DNA from: Cycloclasticus sp.
GTDB taxonomy: Bacteria > Pseudomonadota > Gammaproteobacteria > Methylococcales > Cycloclasticaceae
Assembly: GCA_002700385.1 (NCBI GenBank)
Contig: PADC01000011.1
Span: 281,190-345,189 of the forward strand
Direction: 5' to 3'
DNA: 64,000 nt
The notes below the pieces were generated by a model. The model worked only from the letters and a program-made list of their open reading frames with translations. It did not search any database and had not been told where the DNA came from. Positions 56,936 to 64,000 of the stretch are shown here, one piece after another. The position numbers were made by a program, and so were the translations under genes. Each line of letters opens with the position of its first letter. Positions within the stretch are counted from its first letter, which is position 1.

Positions 56936-57340
56936 ATGACTGAAGCAACCCAGAAAACCGAGCAGCAAACGACCATGTATCACTGGATTGGTGGAGAAGA
57001 GGGGGTTCGCAAACTGGTTAACCGGTTCTACGATATTATGGACTCTGACGATGAAGCAAAAGTCATTAGAGCCATGCATAAAGAGGATTTATCTGATATT
57101 CGACAAGGTTTATTTGAATACCTATCCGGCTGGCTAGGCGGCCCACCCTTGTTTGTCGCCAAACACGGCAGCCCCTGCATCACTAAACAGCACCAGCCCT
57201 ATAAAATTGATCAAAAAGCCTCTGATGCCTGGATGCATTGCATGAAGAAAGCCATGCGGGACGTTGGAATTGACGCTAAGTATCGTGACATGTTGACCCC
57301 AGCTTTCCAGCGTATTTGCGATACCTTATTGAATCACTAA
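56936..57340 (+). CDS. group II truncated haemoglobin
   Basis: This 134-residue globin belongs to the truncated haemoglobin group II. Diagnostic stretches are YHWIGGEEGVRKLVNRFYDIMDSD near residue 16, the FEYLSGWLGGPPLFVAKHGSP loop near 61 (the W and G residues of group II), and the C-terminal AWMHCMKKAMRDVG. It binds O2 or NO and may protect from nitrosative stress or store oxygen for oxygenases. The ATG at 56936 is preceded by AGGA; the frame also opens at 56909. An FNR-type box lies upstream. Confidence 0.9.
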   Translation: MTEATQKTEQQTTMYHWIGGEEGVRKLVNRFYDIMDSDDEAKVIRAMHKEDLSDIRQGLFEYLSGWLGGPPLFVAKHGSPCITKQHQPYKIDQKASDAWMHCMKKAMRDVGIDAKYRDMLTPAFQRICDTLLNH

Positions 57341-57362
57341 CGTTACAAAAGATAAAACATAC

Positions 57363-57394
57363 AAAAAGGGCGCACTATGCAGTGCGCCCTTTTT
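57363..57394. terminator. bidirectional Rho-independent terminator
   Basis: AAAAAGGGCGCACT and AGTGCGCCCTTTTT make a perfect 14-pair stem with a four-base loop. It ends both the truncated haemoglobin gene (plus) and the phn operon (minus). Confidence 0.92.
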
Positions 57395-57412
57395 AACTCA
57401 AGCGAACGACAC

Positions 57413-58309
57413 TTAAATATCGATGTTCATTCCATAGCCTGTTGCTTCAGGCTTATGACCAAAGATATCTCCCGTGTAGTGCTCTTGGTCTCTCATTGCT
57501 TCACGTGCACCGTGACCCAATTCCAGCAACCAGCCTGATGGTGTCGCAAAGTAGAATGTATACGCTTGGTCATTTGAATGCTTACCAAGCTGCATTGCCA
57601 CATCAATCCCTTCTCTACGTGCTGTATCATGAGCAATACCTAAATCATCTAACTCTGTGTACTCAAGCATCAAATGATTAATACGCTTTTCCATTGGGCC
57701 CAAACCAAATGCCAATGAGTGCTGGCGATCATTACAATGCATAAATACAGGTTTTGCAATCATGCCGTTTGGCAACTTGAATTTATATTCAACAGAACCA
57801 ACAAGGCCTAAGGTCGAATAAAAATTATAGGTCGCCTCGTCGTCCATAGAGCGGATAATAAAATGTCCGATACCTTGATCACCGGTCAAGAACTTCCCGT
57901 ACATTGGGCGTCCAGGGTGAAAGGGCTTCATGACATCCATTTGCGGGCTATAAAAAATTTCTGTTGGATTGCCAGATGGGTCTTCCAGCTTAAGCAAACC
58001 AAGCACAAAACGTTCTTCACACTCTTCTTCAGACGCCACACGGAAATCAATGCCGTTATCTTTTAAATGCTGTTGCATGGCTTTAAATTCTTCAAAGCCT
58101 TTGACACGCCAGCCGGCATAAGCCAAATCATCTTCATCAGATTGATGGATCACAAAACGGTGATGCTGATTATCCATTCTTAAATAAAAACGGTCATCTC
58201 GATCACCTTCTTCAATTTCCAGCCCTACACATTGAGTCGCGTATTCTCTCCAGGCGTCCAAATCTGTGACGTTAAAACCCATGTAACCCAACTCTGTTAC
58301 TTTGACCAT
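57413..58309 (-). CDS. phnC: extradiol dioxygenase (2,3-dihydroxybiphenyl / 1,2-dihydroxynaphthalene type)
   Basis: This 298-residue vicinal-oxygen-chelate dioxygenase has two repeated modules. The iron ligands are in IGHFIIRSMDD (near residue 146), a His in RQHSLAFGLGPMEKRINHLML near 209, and the glutamate in WLLELGHGA near 266. It opens dihydroxylated aromatic rings with O2. It lies at the end of the phn operon, 44 bases after phnA2, before a strong terminator. Confidence 0.92.
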   Translation of the reverse strand: MVKVTELGYMGFNVTDLDAWREYATQCVGLEIEEGDRDDRFYLRMDNQHHRFVIHQSDEDDLAYAGWRVKGFEEFKAMQQHLKDNGIDFRVASEEECEERFVLGLLKLEDPSGNPTEIFYSPQMDVMKPFHPGRPMYGKFLTGDQGIGHFIIRSMDDEATYNFYSTLGLVGSVEYKFKLPNGMIAKPVFMHCNDRQHSLAFGLGPMEKRINHLMLEYTELDDLGIAHDTARREGIDVAMQLGKHSNDQAYTFYFATPSGWLLELGHGAREAMRDQEHYTGDIFGHKPEATGYGMNIDI

Positions 58310-58353
58310 TACTTAAATCCTCTTTTTAATATAAAAAATTAACACTTAATTTA

Positions 58354-58887
58354 TCAGAAAAATATATACAAGTTCTTATCTTCCGTTACTCTAGCATCCA
58401 GAGTAATTTTTCGACTTACCAGTTGAAAACCGTCACCCACTTTGCGTAGAACATCTCTTCGGCACCCTACATGTTCAGAATGCTCCAATTGAGAACGATT
58501 CCTCACAATAACAAAATTACTTAAAACTACAAGCTCCTCCGCATGATCTGTGTGAAATGCCTGTACATTAGTAATTAAATAACGAACAGATGAAGGTGGG
58601 TTCTCCATCCATACCGCTCCTGTGCCTAACCGACCAACACGTTGTTTAAGCTCATCGTAATTATCGTTGAAAATCGCCATATCATTGGGCGAAGGCTCTA
58701 ACCGTTTGTCCTTTACGTAACGGCGCTCAACAACAGGCATCCAATAATGCACATCTTTCGCTACGCACGTTTCCAGCCACTGGCTAAATTCTCTATCTTG
58801 TAATAACGTCGCTTCATGAAAATAATGCTGAGAAACATCATAATGCAATTGCATCGACACACGTTCTTTTGCTTCCAAATTATGCAT
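58354..58887 (-). CDS. phnA2: PAH ring-hydroxylating dioxygenase beta subunit
   Basis: The 177-residue small subunit carries the family features: LHYDVSQHYFHEATLLQDREFSQWLETCVAKDVHYWMPVVERRY near residue 14, NPPSSVRYLITNVQAF near 99, and the C-terminal SRKITLDARVTEDKNLYIFF, which closely parallels the beta subunit at 12104. The frame is open up to 59139, overlapping the alpha subunit, but the ATG at 58887 is four bases after the alpha stop and gives the right length. Confidence 0.92.
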   Translation of the reverse strand: MHNLEAKERVSMQLHYDVSQHYFHEATLLQDREFSQWLETCVAKDVHYWMPVVERRYVKDKRLEPSPNDMAIFNDNYDELKQRVGRLGTGAVWMENPPSSVRYLITNVQAFHTDHAEELVVLSNFVIVRNRSQLEHSEHVGCRRDVLRKVGDGFQLVSRKITLDARVTEDKNLYIFF

Positions 58888-58891
58888 GTGA

Positions 58892-60268
58892 TTACTCCCC
58901 AACATTCGCTTTAGCGGCCAGCCGTTTTGCCCAGTAATCTTTATTAGGAAAACAGTCATCCCATTGGTCATCTTTCGCACGAATCGCTTCCCAGCTGTCT
59001 GCTGACATAATTTCTTGGTAAAAACGATAAAATCCACGATACGATGTTTCACCAATAAAGCTTGAACCGACAATACCCGGATAATCAGGGTGTGGCCCTT
59101 CATAACCAACGGCCATGCGCGAATCCATGTTATTCGCACGAGTATGCCTCCCTTGGTTATTTCTAGTAGAGTTCACCATATTGTCGCCATCATCACTCTC
59201 TAAAGTACCGGCTGTGCCAAAGCTTCTAGCGGCCTGCTTAACAACTTCTCTCTTGGTCTCGTCATCCATGTCTTTATGTACAATCACCCAGGACCACACT
59301 TCTATCTCATGAGGGCCTCTCGGGTGCCAGACTTTAAAAATATTCGTTCCATACAAGAAAGAACAGTTTGGGAATGTCGTGCAATTCCAATGCCCGTCAT
59401 ATAGCTTAGCCCTTGGTTGACCCAATTTTTCAGCGACGCTAGGCAGTGTATCTTGTAAAAATTTTAGATACCCATCTCGTTTTTCATGAATACCCACAGC
59501 GGCATGATCAATCACACCGAAACCGTGACCGTGCCGCGTCGTGATTTGTATGCCTAACTCATCAAAGGGCATATTCGCGCGATTACCGGCCAAACCACCC
59601 AGTTCTCCACCCAACATTTCAAGTGCTGAGGCGTGCGTCCAACCCACATGATAAGCGTCACCAACAAAATTCTCAGCCGGCACTTTCCAGTTACACTTAA
59701 GAATTGACTTCATCGGCGGACCCACTAGTTCAACACCGCTGCCAGCGCCCACCATCCAAGTGTCTAAATACCAACCCCAGTCTCCTAAAAAGTCAACAAG
59801 GGATGGTGCTGTTTCATCAAAGCAACCAAATACAAAACCACGGTAACTGTCCACCCGAATTGATGGCAGGCTGAGCGACGCCATATCTATTTCATCGTGA
59901 TAACACTTTTCTTTCAACGGCACATCAACCAAAGAACCATCGGTGCTATAAACCCAGCCATGGTAATTACACACAAATGACTTTGTATTACCGCTATCTG
60001 CAGTACAGACACTATTGCCTCGATGCGTACAGGAATTTATAAATGCTTTTAGTGACCCATCTGTATGCCTGACAACAATAACTGAATCTTCGCCCATCTT
60101 AGTCGTAAAAAAGTCACCTGGTTTTTCCAACTGACTTTCATGCGCCAAAAACAGCCAACAACGGCCAAAAATTCGCTCCAGTTCTAGATCATAAATATCT
60201 TGATCCCAAAAAACCTGTTTAGACTGTGTGGAATTTTCAATATCCACCAGTTTATCCATATCAATCAT
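58892..60268 (-). CDS. phnA1: PAH ring-hydroxylating dioxygenase alpha subunit
   Basis: This is a 458-residue Rieske oxygenase large subunit. Cluster ligands are CTHRGNSVC and CNYHGW (near residues 83-106), iron ligands in GDAYHVGWTH near 208-217, with the catalytic-domain KVPAENFVGDAYHVGW. The C-terminal part is longer than in the neighbours. The AGAGG before ATG 60268 supports the start. It is recognised as the Cycloclasticus PhnA1 type, known to dihydroxylate naphthalene, phenanthrene and biphenyl. Exact substrate range in this strain is not determined. Confidence 0.9.
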   Translation of the reverse strand: MIDMDKLVDIENSTQSKQVFWDQDIYDLELERIFGRCWLFLAHESQLEKPGDFFTTKMGEDSVIVVRHTDGSLKAFINSCTHRGNSVCTADSGNTKSFVCNYHGWVYSTDGSLVDVPLKEKCYHDEIDMASLSLPSIRVDSYRGFVFGCFDETAPSLVDFLGDWGWYLDTWMVGAGSGVELVGPPMKSILKCNWKVPAENFVGDAYHVGWTHASALEMLGGELGGLAGNRANMPFDELGIQITTRHGHGFGVIDHAAVGIHEKRDGYLKFLQDTLPSVAEKLGQPRAKLYDGHWNCTTFPNCSFLYGTNIFKVWHPRGPHEIEVWSWVIVHKDMDDETKREVVKQAARSFGTAGTLESDDGDNMVNSTRNNQGRHTRANNMDSRMAVGYEGPHPDYPGIVGSSFIGETSYRGFYRFYQEIMSADSWEAIRAKDDQWDDCFPNKDYWAKRLAAKANVGE

Positions 60269-60297
60269 CTCTCACCTCTTTAAACTTTAATATTTTT

Positions 60298-61548
60298 TTA
60301 TCTCGCCATGATTTGTCGATAGCCTTTCCAAAACCCTCGCACCGCATTTTCATCCATACCCATAGGCGACACCTCATCTCGTACATCATTGCCACCCATT
60401 TCTATCAACGAATTTTCACGTTCATCACGGTGCACACCTTGTTGTACAATCTCCACCGCTTCACCATCTTCCATTGAAATAAAGCCCCCGGGACCGACCA
60501 AGTTAATATTACGTAACCGATGCCTTGTCATTTCCTCGTCATCATCTTCATAACCAAAATAAGTCCACACCAACTCTGTTTCATCAACTGATTTTGGCAG
60601 CACTTGACGCGTCGCCAAGGTGTTTTGTATTTGTTGCAAGACAACGGACGGAAATAACGATTGAATGCTGAGCGCAACGTCATCCTCTCTTTCCGGCAAA
60701 AAGTCCAAGACACGCGTGTCTTGCAACTGATGAGTTCCGCTCATCTCTCTGTTTGCCTCACCTTGGTACTGTGAATAATCTACATCGCCTGTCGGCATTG
60801 AAACATTAAAATAATTATGCCGGCCCACATTATCCGTTATCCCAATACTTTTTTGACCCTGACGATAAATGCCAAAGGTGGGGTAAAACAAATGCAATAA
60901 ACCTCCATGGTAACTGTCTCTGCTATTTTCAGAATAAGCTTTCCAATTACCCTTCATAAATTGGCGTGCGTAGCCAATCACCTTTACCGGTTTATGCATG
61001 ATACGATTGATGTTGGCGCACATCTTTTCACCTAAAAAGGCCGCAAGATCAGGCGCCTTTTCATCAAAGCTAGCAAACACCATGTGCGCAATTTGCTGTA
61101 CTCGTAATGGGCGCAGCCCATGCTGCTGCATATCAAAATCTTCGCCATAACCGCCGTGGCCTTTCATTCCACGTCGGAAAGGAACCCCCTTAAGGTTGCC
61201 TTTGGCATCATAGGCCCACTGATGATAAACACAGGTAAACACCCCGTCATCAACGTGCCCATGTCGCTCTCGGCAAACCAAAGCACCTTTATGGGCACAT
61301 CGATTGACCCAGGCATTTAATTGCCCGTCTTCGTCTCGCGCTAAAACAACCGGTGTATCACCAACGAAAGTAGATTTATAGTCACCCGCTTTTGGCACTT
61401 CAACATCCAGGCCGATATAGCACCATACCGGCCCACGATAGAGGTTTTCTTGCTCTAGCTTGTAAATGCCCTCATCCAAATAAACAGAATAGGGCGCATG
61501 ATTACCGTCAACATCAATTTTATTAAGCTCTGCCTGTGATTCCATCAT
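60298..61548 (-). CDS. salicylate-hydroxylase-like Rieske oxygenase alpha subunit
   Basis: This 416-residue Rieske oxygenase alpha subunit differs from PhnA1. The Rieske pairs are CAHKGALVC and CVYHQW (near residues 83-107), and the iron ligands are in RDSYHGGLLH near 210. The stretch LKGVPFRRGMKGHGG and the later LVWTYFGYEDDDEEMTRHRLRNINLVGPGGFIS are close to NagG-type salicylate 5-hydroxylase alpha subunits. GAGAGG spaces well to the ATG at 61548 rather than the TTG at 61554. Its beta subunit is not adjacent; the partial gene at 63534 is the candidate. Hydroxylation of salicylate-like intermediates is inferred. Confidence 0.87.
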   Translation of the reverse strand: MMESQAELNKIDVDGNHAPYSVYLDEGIYKLEQENLYRGPVWCYIGLDVEVPKAGDYKSTFVGDTPVVLARDEDGQLNAWVNRCAHKGALVCRERHGHVDDGVFTCVYHQWAYDAKGNLKGVPFRRGMKGHGGYGEDFDMQQHGLRPLRVQQIAHMVFASFDEKAPDLAAFLGEKMCANINRIMHKPVKVIGYARQFMKGNWKAYSENSRDSYHGGLLHLFYPTFGIYRQGQKSIGITDNVGRHNYFNVSMPTGDVDYSQYQGEANREMSGTHQLQDTRVLDFLPEREDDVALSIQSLFPSVVLQQIQNTLATRQVLPKSVDETELVWTYFGYEDDDEEMTRHRLRNINLVGPGGFISMEDGEAVEIVQQGVHRDERENSLIEMGGNDVRDEVSPMGMDENAVRGFWKGYRQIMAR

Positions 61549-61568
61549 TACCAACCTCTCTTTATTTT

Positions 61569-62543
61569 TTATTTAAAAAACCCTTTTTCAGCGGCTAAAT
61601 GCCCTGTTAATTTGATCGCTTCTAACATCATCGTATGGTCGGCTTTGCCTGTCCCCACGAGATCATAGGCTGTTCCATGCGCAACTGACATATGCAAATA
61701 AGGAGGCCCCATAATCAATGCGCAATTGCCAGAAAACCCCCAAGTCTTGATGGCGATATGCCCTTGGTCATGAAACATGGCCAACACCACATCGTATTTA
61801 TTCTCTATGCATTGACGAAAAACTGAATCCGGTGGAACAGGGCCCTCTACATTTATCCCTAACTGCTGCGCCGCTTTTACACCAGGCCGTATTTCTTCAT
61901 CTTCCTCTTTTCCGCTGGCATGGGGGTTTAACCCAGCTACTGCAATTCTTGGCTTGCTGATCCCCCAACTTATTAGCGCGTCATTCAATTGGCCAATCGC
62001 CTTGGTGACCAAGTCAGCAGAAATCAAATCACAAACATCTCGAAGCGGCAAATGATCTGTTAAATGCATAACTCTTAAGGGCCCGCTAATGAGGAACAAG
62101 TAGCTGTGCCCTGGCTCCATATTAATCACCCTGTCTAGCACGCCGGCCTTCTTCATTGATACAGAGCTAATGGGGGCCATCACTGTTGCATCAACATCAC
62201 CAGCAAGGGCCATTGCGTCCATTTCATCTAGCCAGTCTGCACTAGCCTGTCCACATGAGGCATTATCCGTACCCATTTCGAAACCATTAATATCAAATTT
62301 GCCCGAATCAAAAATATCCATGACCGTCGGATCATCGCTGATTTCATTCACAGATGAAATTTTATTCACTGTCAGCGTCAGCCCACAGAATTTAGCCGCT
62401 TGCACCATAACTTCTGCACTGCCCACGAGAACGGGGCGGCAATAGTCGTGCAACTCGCCTGTAGCCCACGATTTTGCAAGCACTTCCGGACCGATGCCTG
62501 CTGGATCACCGATCATTGTTGCCACAATTGGTCTTGTATTCAT
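61569..62543 (-). CDS. PdxA-family dehydrogenase in the PAH operon
   Basis: The 324-residue protein belongs to the 4-hydroxythreonine-4-phosphate dehydrogenase (PdxA) superfamily. GDPAGIGPEVLAKSW near residue 12, LTDHLPLRDVC near 164, AVAGLNPHASGKEEDEE near 204 and FHDQGHIAIKTWGF near 250 are the metal and NAD elements. PdxA makes vitamin B6, but this gene starts the phn operon. TphB, the terephthalate dihydrodiol dehydrogenase, is a PdxA relative, so a cis-dihydrodiol dehydrogenase or decarboxylating role is reasonable. The operon otherwise lacks one. Confidence 0.82.
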   Translation of the reverse strand: MNTRPIVATMIGDPAGIGPEVLAKSWATGELHDYCRPVLVGSAEVMVQAAKFCGLTLTVNKISSVNEISDDPTVMDIFDSGKFDINGFEMGTDNASCGQASADWLDEMDAMALAGDVDATVMAPISSVSMKKAGVLDRVINMEPGHSYLFLISGPLRVMHLTDHLPLRDVCDLISADLVTKAIGQLNDALISWGISKPRIAVAGLNPHASGKEEDEEIRPGVKAAQQLGINVEGPVPPDSVFRQCIENKYDVVLAMFHDQGHIAIKTWGFSGNCALIMGPPYLHMSVAHGTAYDLVGTGKADHTMMLEAIKLTGHLAAEKGFFK

Positions 62544-62676
62544 TATAAAAATATCTCCCCTCTGAGATTAATTGACTTATATTTTTACTATATGTCTTAT
62601 TAAAAAATAAAATAATTTCAAATATTAGCATAACATTATTTTTAAATCATTTTTACTATTTTATGAGCCACATCAC

Positions 62677-62705
62677 TTGACATTAAATCAACCCTTTCAT
62701 ATTGG
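62677..62705 (+). promoter_or_regulatory. possible promoter of the interrupted small gene
   Basis: TTGACA (62677-62682) is a perfect -35, followed after 17 bases by TATTGG, a weak -10. The position, 98 bases before the ATG at 62803, is plausible. It is a weak call, since only three -10 bases match. Confidence 0.3.
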
Positions 62706-62802
62706 TAATAAAAACATAATAAGCTGTTGCTATCAGGCTCCCTACTGAGCTAATCTCTATATGCAAGCACAATTAAGTGCAAACAAACCTTAGGAGTTTT
62801 TT

Positions 62803-63396
62803 ATGTCTGAACCTATCCCTTTTAGCTCGCTGTTAGGTCTGCGCCGCTACGCTTCACTACGTTCCGCTGCGCGGCACAGACCTAACGGCAATCGCGGATT
62901 AACATCCGCCTAGTTAAGCTGCGCTACCGCGCAACCTAACAAGGCGCATGAAGCGGAAGAACCTTGAAGGAACAACCTAGCCCTGCTACAGTCATTCCTT
63001 CAAGAACCTACCGCTTATCCGCGATTGCCGTTAGATATTAAAGGCGTCGTTGGCGCTGTACGCTGGCGTGAATGCGTTCGTGGCATGGGTGCCGCAACGC
63101 CACCGATTATTGTTGAACGCATCGGAGATATCTCTGATGATAGAGCCGATAGGCTGATGGCTCACGCTGAAGCCGCTGGCCTGAGTGTGTATGGTATTAG
63201 CCAACTCAGTTACCAACGCGCTTCCCAAGACCCTACGGTGGTATATCCACTCGACGGCTATTATGTCCACAGCATGAGAGGGTCTGTTGTTTGTACCATC
63301 AATCGAGTGGCTGTATTACTGGATAACAAAGCAAACACCGATATTCAAGCACTTATTTCTAAAATGATGTTAGTGGATAACCGTCCAAAGTCTTAA
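62803..63396 (+). pseudogene. small unidentified gene split by a folded insertion
   Basis: An ATG with TTAGGAG and six T before it starts MSEPIPFSSLL. The frame then enters an insertion and meets TAG at 62911. Deleting 62837-63034 joins the halves exactly in frame as MSEPIPFSSLLDIKGVVGAVRWREC and continues to 63396, giving about 131 residues. The restored protein has DIKGVVGAVRW near residue 12 and SMRGSVVCTINRVAVLLDN near 95, resembling in outline a Roadblock/LC7-like small domain, though I cannot assign a family. A strong terminator follows. Confidence 0.8.
62837..63034. mobile_element. 198-bp palindromic MITE- or cassette-like insertion
   Basis: The sequence is almost all hairpins. GTTAGGTCTG (62832-62841) pairs with CAGACCTAAC (62877-62886). 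CTAACGGCAATCGCGGAT (62882-62899) pairs over 117 bases with its perfect complement at 63017-63034. Inside are GTTAAGCTGCGC/GCGCAACCTAAC (62913-62940) and CTTGAAGGAA/TTCCTTCAAG (62963-63004). GTTAG flanks both ends (62832-62836 and 63030-63034), as a target duplication would. No ORF of note is inside. It could be a MITE, a REP-like element, or a gene-less integron cassette, since ACCTAAC and GTTAGAT resemble attC core boxes. Confidence 0.72.
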
Positions 63397-63421
63397 TAAA
63401 AAAAACAACATTAACCTTCCT

Positions 63422-63453
63422 AAAAACCTCTTTAATTTAAAGAGGTTTTTTTT
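63422..63453 (+). terminator. Rho-independent terminator after the interrupted gene
   Basis: AAAAACCTCTTTAA and TTAAAGAGGTTTTT form a 14-pair stem around one base, followed by TTT. It lies 26 bases after the stop at 63396, so transcription of the interrupted gene ends here, and the following beta subunit gene needs its own promoter. Confidence 0.9.
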
Positions 63454-63533
63454 GACCATAATCATTTTCTTATATACTTAACTCCGTATACTCGATAATG
63501 CAATTAATTCCAAATAATCAATGAGGAGGACTC

Positions 63534-64000
63534 ATGGCAAATAATGCTTTAACCCTTGAATTAAAAGGGGAAGTAGAAGATCTACTGAACGCTTACGTTC
63601 AATGTATTGACGATGATAACCTGGAAAGCTGGCCAGACTTTTTTACTGAAGAATGCTTATATCAAGTCATTCCCAGGGAAAATCACGAAGTCGGCTTACC
63701 AACCGCCGTCATGTGGTGTGATAGCCGGGGCATGTTACAAGACCGCATTACCGCTCTCCGTCACGCAAACATCTATCAAGTCCAATGGTATCGTCACATT
63801 ATCAGCAATCCCGTCATCACAACAGAAGACGGTGATACATTTAATGTCCAATCCAATTACGCTGTCTTTAAAACCTGCAATGATGGTGAAAGCACGGTCT
63901 ACAACATTGGTCGTTATGTCGACGTGATTGTCCGTGATAATGGTGTTTTAAAGTTTAAAGAAAGAACGGCCATTTATGACACCCATCGTATTACCACCTT
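63534..64000 (+). CDS. ring-hydroxylating dioxygenase beta subunit, cut by the right edge
   Basis: This is the small subunit of a Rieske oxygenase, about 155 residues visible. The N-terminal LNAYVQCIDDDNLESWPDFFTEECLYQVIPRENHE near residue 17, LRHANIYQVQWYRHIISNPVI near 78 and IGRYVDVIVRDNGVLKFKERTAIYDT (about 123-148) fit NagH-type and other salicylate hydroxylase beta subunits. AGGAGG lies six bases before the ATG. It is on the plus strand, opposite to the alpha subunit at 60298, whose partner it probably is, unless its own alpha gene follows outside the window. Confidence 0.9.
   Translation, partial: MANNALTLELKGEVEDLLNAYVQCIDDDNLESWPDFFTEECLYQVIPRENHEVGLPTAVMWCDSRGMLQDRITALRHANIYQVQWYRHIISNPVITTEDGDTFNVQSNYAVFKTCNDGESTVYNIGRYVDVIVRDNGVLKFKERTAIYDTHRITT

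Noticed and set aside
62832-63034. Reading the folded element as a CRISPR array or a tRNA
   Set aside because: There are no regular repeats with spacers, and the stems do not form a cloverleaf.

Overview
This window looks like chromosome from a marine gammaproteobacterium that degrades polycyclic aromatic hydrocarbons (PAHs). I infer a relative of Cycloclasticus, because a phn-type PAH dioxygenase cluster sits next to an ordinary gammaproteobacterial origin-side block (mnmG-rsmG-parA-parB-atpIBEFHAGDC-glmU-glmS). The identification rests on recognising protein families, not on a database search.

Layout. (1) 1-2143, minus: metK and ahcY (cut by the left edge), preceded by an S-adenosylhomocysteine riboswitch and a promoter that starts the transcript at the riboswitch's first helix. 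(2) 2182-10376: an MddA-like methyltransferase; a plus-strand run of frmA, DUF4202 gene, lipoprotein, metallo-beta-lactamase-fold hydrolase, msrB, M18 aminopeptidase and a membrane-anchored hydratase homologue; then cytochrome b561 diverging from a LigB-type dioxygenase. (3) 10461-17083, minus: catabolic genes with three short-chain dehydrogenases, a glutathione transferase, one complete Rieske oxygenase (alpha plus beta; alpha appears to start at ATT) and a second Rieske alpha gene broken by one in-frame amber codon. (4) 17084-22189, plus: azoreductase, dehydrogenase, UbiA-type prenyltransferase, a frameshifted gene, sulfotransferase, membrane protein and pterin dehydratase. (5) 22182-36652: acyl-CoA synthetase, DUF35 protein, a thiolase-fold protein without thiolase cysteines, a Rieske oxygenase pair, an ICMT-like protein, an AlkB-like monooxygenase, a divergent meta-cleavage hydrolase, then RND, YCF48-like, DUF1329 and DUF1302 genes, probably an envelope transport module. 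(6) 36810-51249: the housekeeping block, with a near-consensus promoter before atpI. (7) 51385-64000: MoxR ATPase and GNAT; ring-cleavage isomerase, Rieske ferredoxin and ferredoxin reductase; DUF2461 gene; stand-alone trpB; truncated haemoglobin behind an FNR/Anr-type site; the phn operon (pdxA-like, salicylate-hydroxylase-like alpha, phnA1, phnA2, phnC); a small gene split by a folded 198-bp insertion; and a beta subunit running off the right edge.

How the genes work together. The window has five Rieske oxygenase alpha genes (one broken) but only one ferredoxin and one reductase gene, so these may serve several oxygenases. PhnA1A2 would form a cis-dihydrodiol, PhnC would cleave the resulting catechol-type ring, and the isomerase would act on the chromene intermediate. 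The PdxA-like protein could be the missing dihydrodiol dehydrogenase. The 22-29 kb cluster pairs ring oxygenation with CoA activation and a probable retro-aldol cleavage, suggesting an alkylated or side-chain-bearing aromatic substrate, which I cannot name.

I saw no tRNA or rRNA gene, CRISPR array, transposase gene or convincing replication origin.
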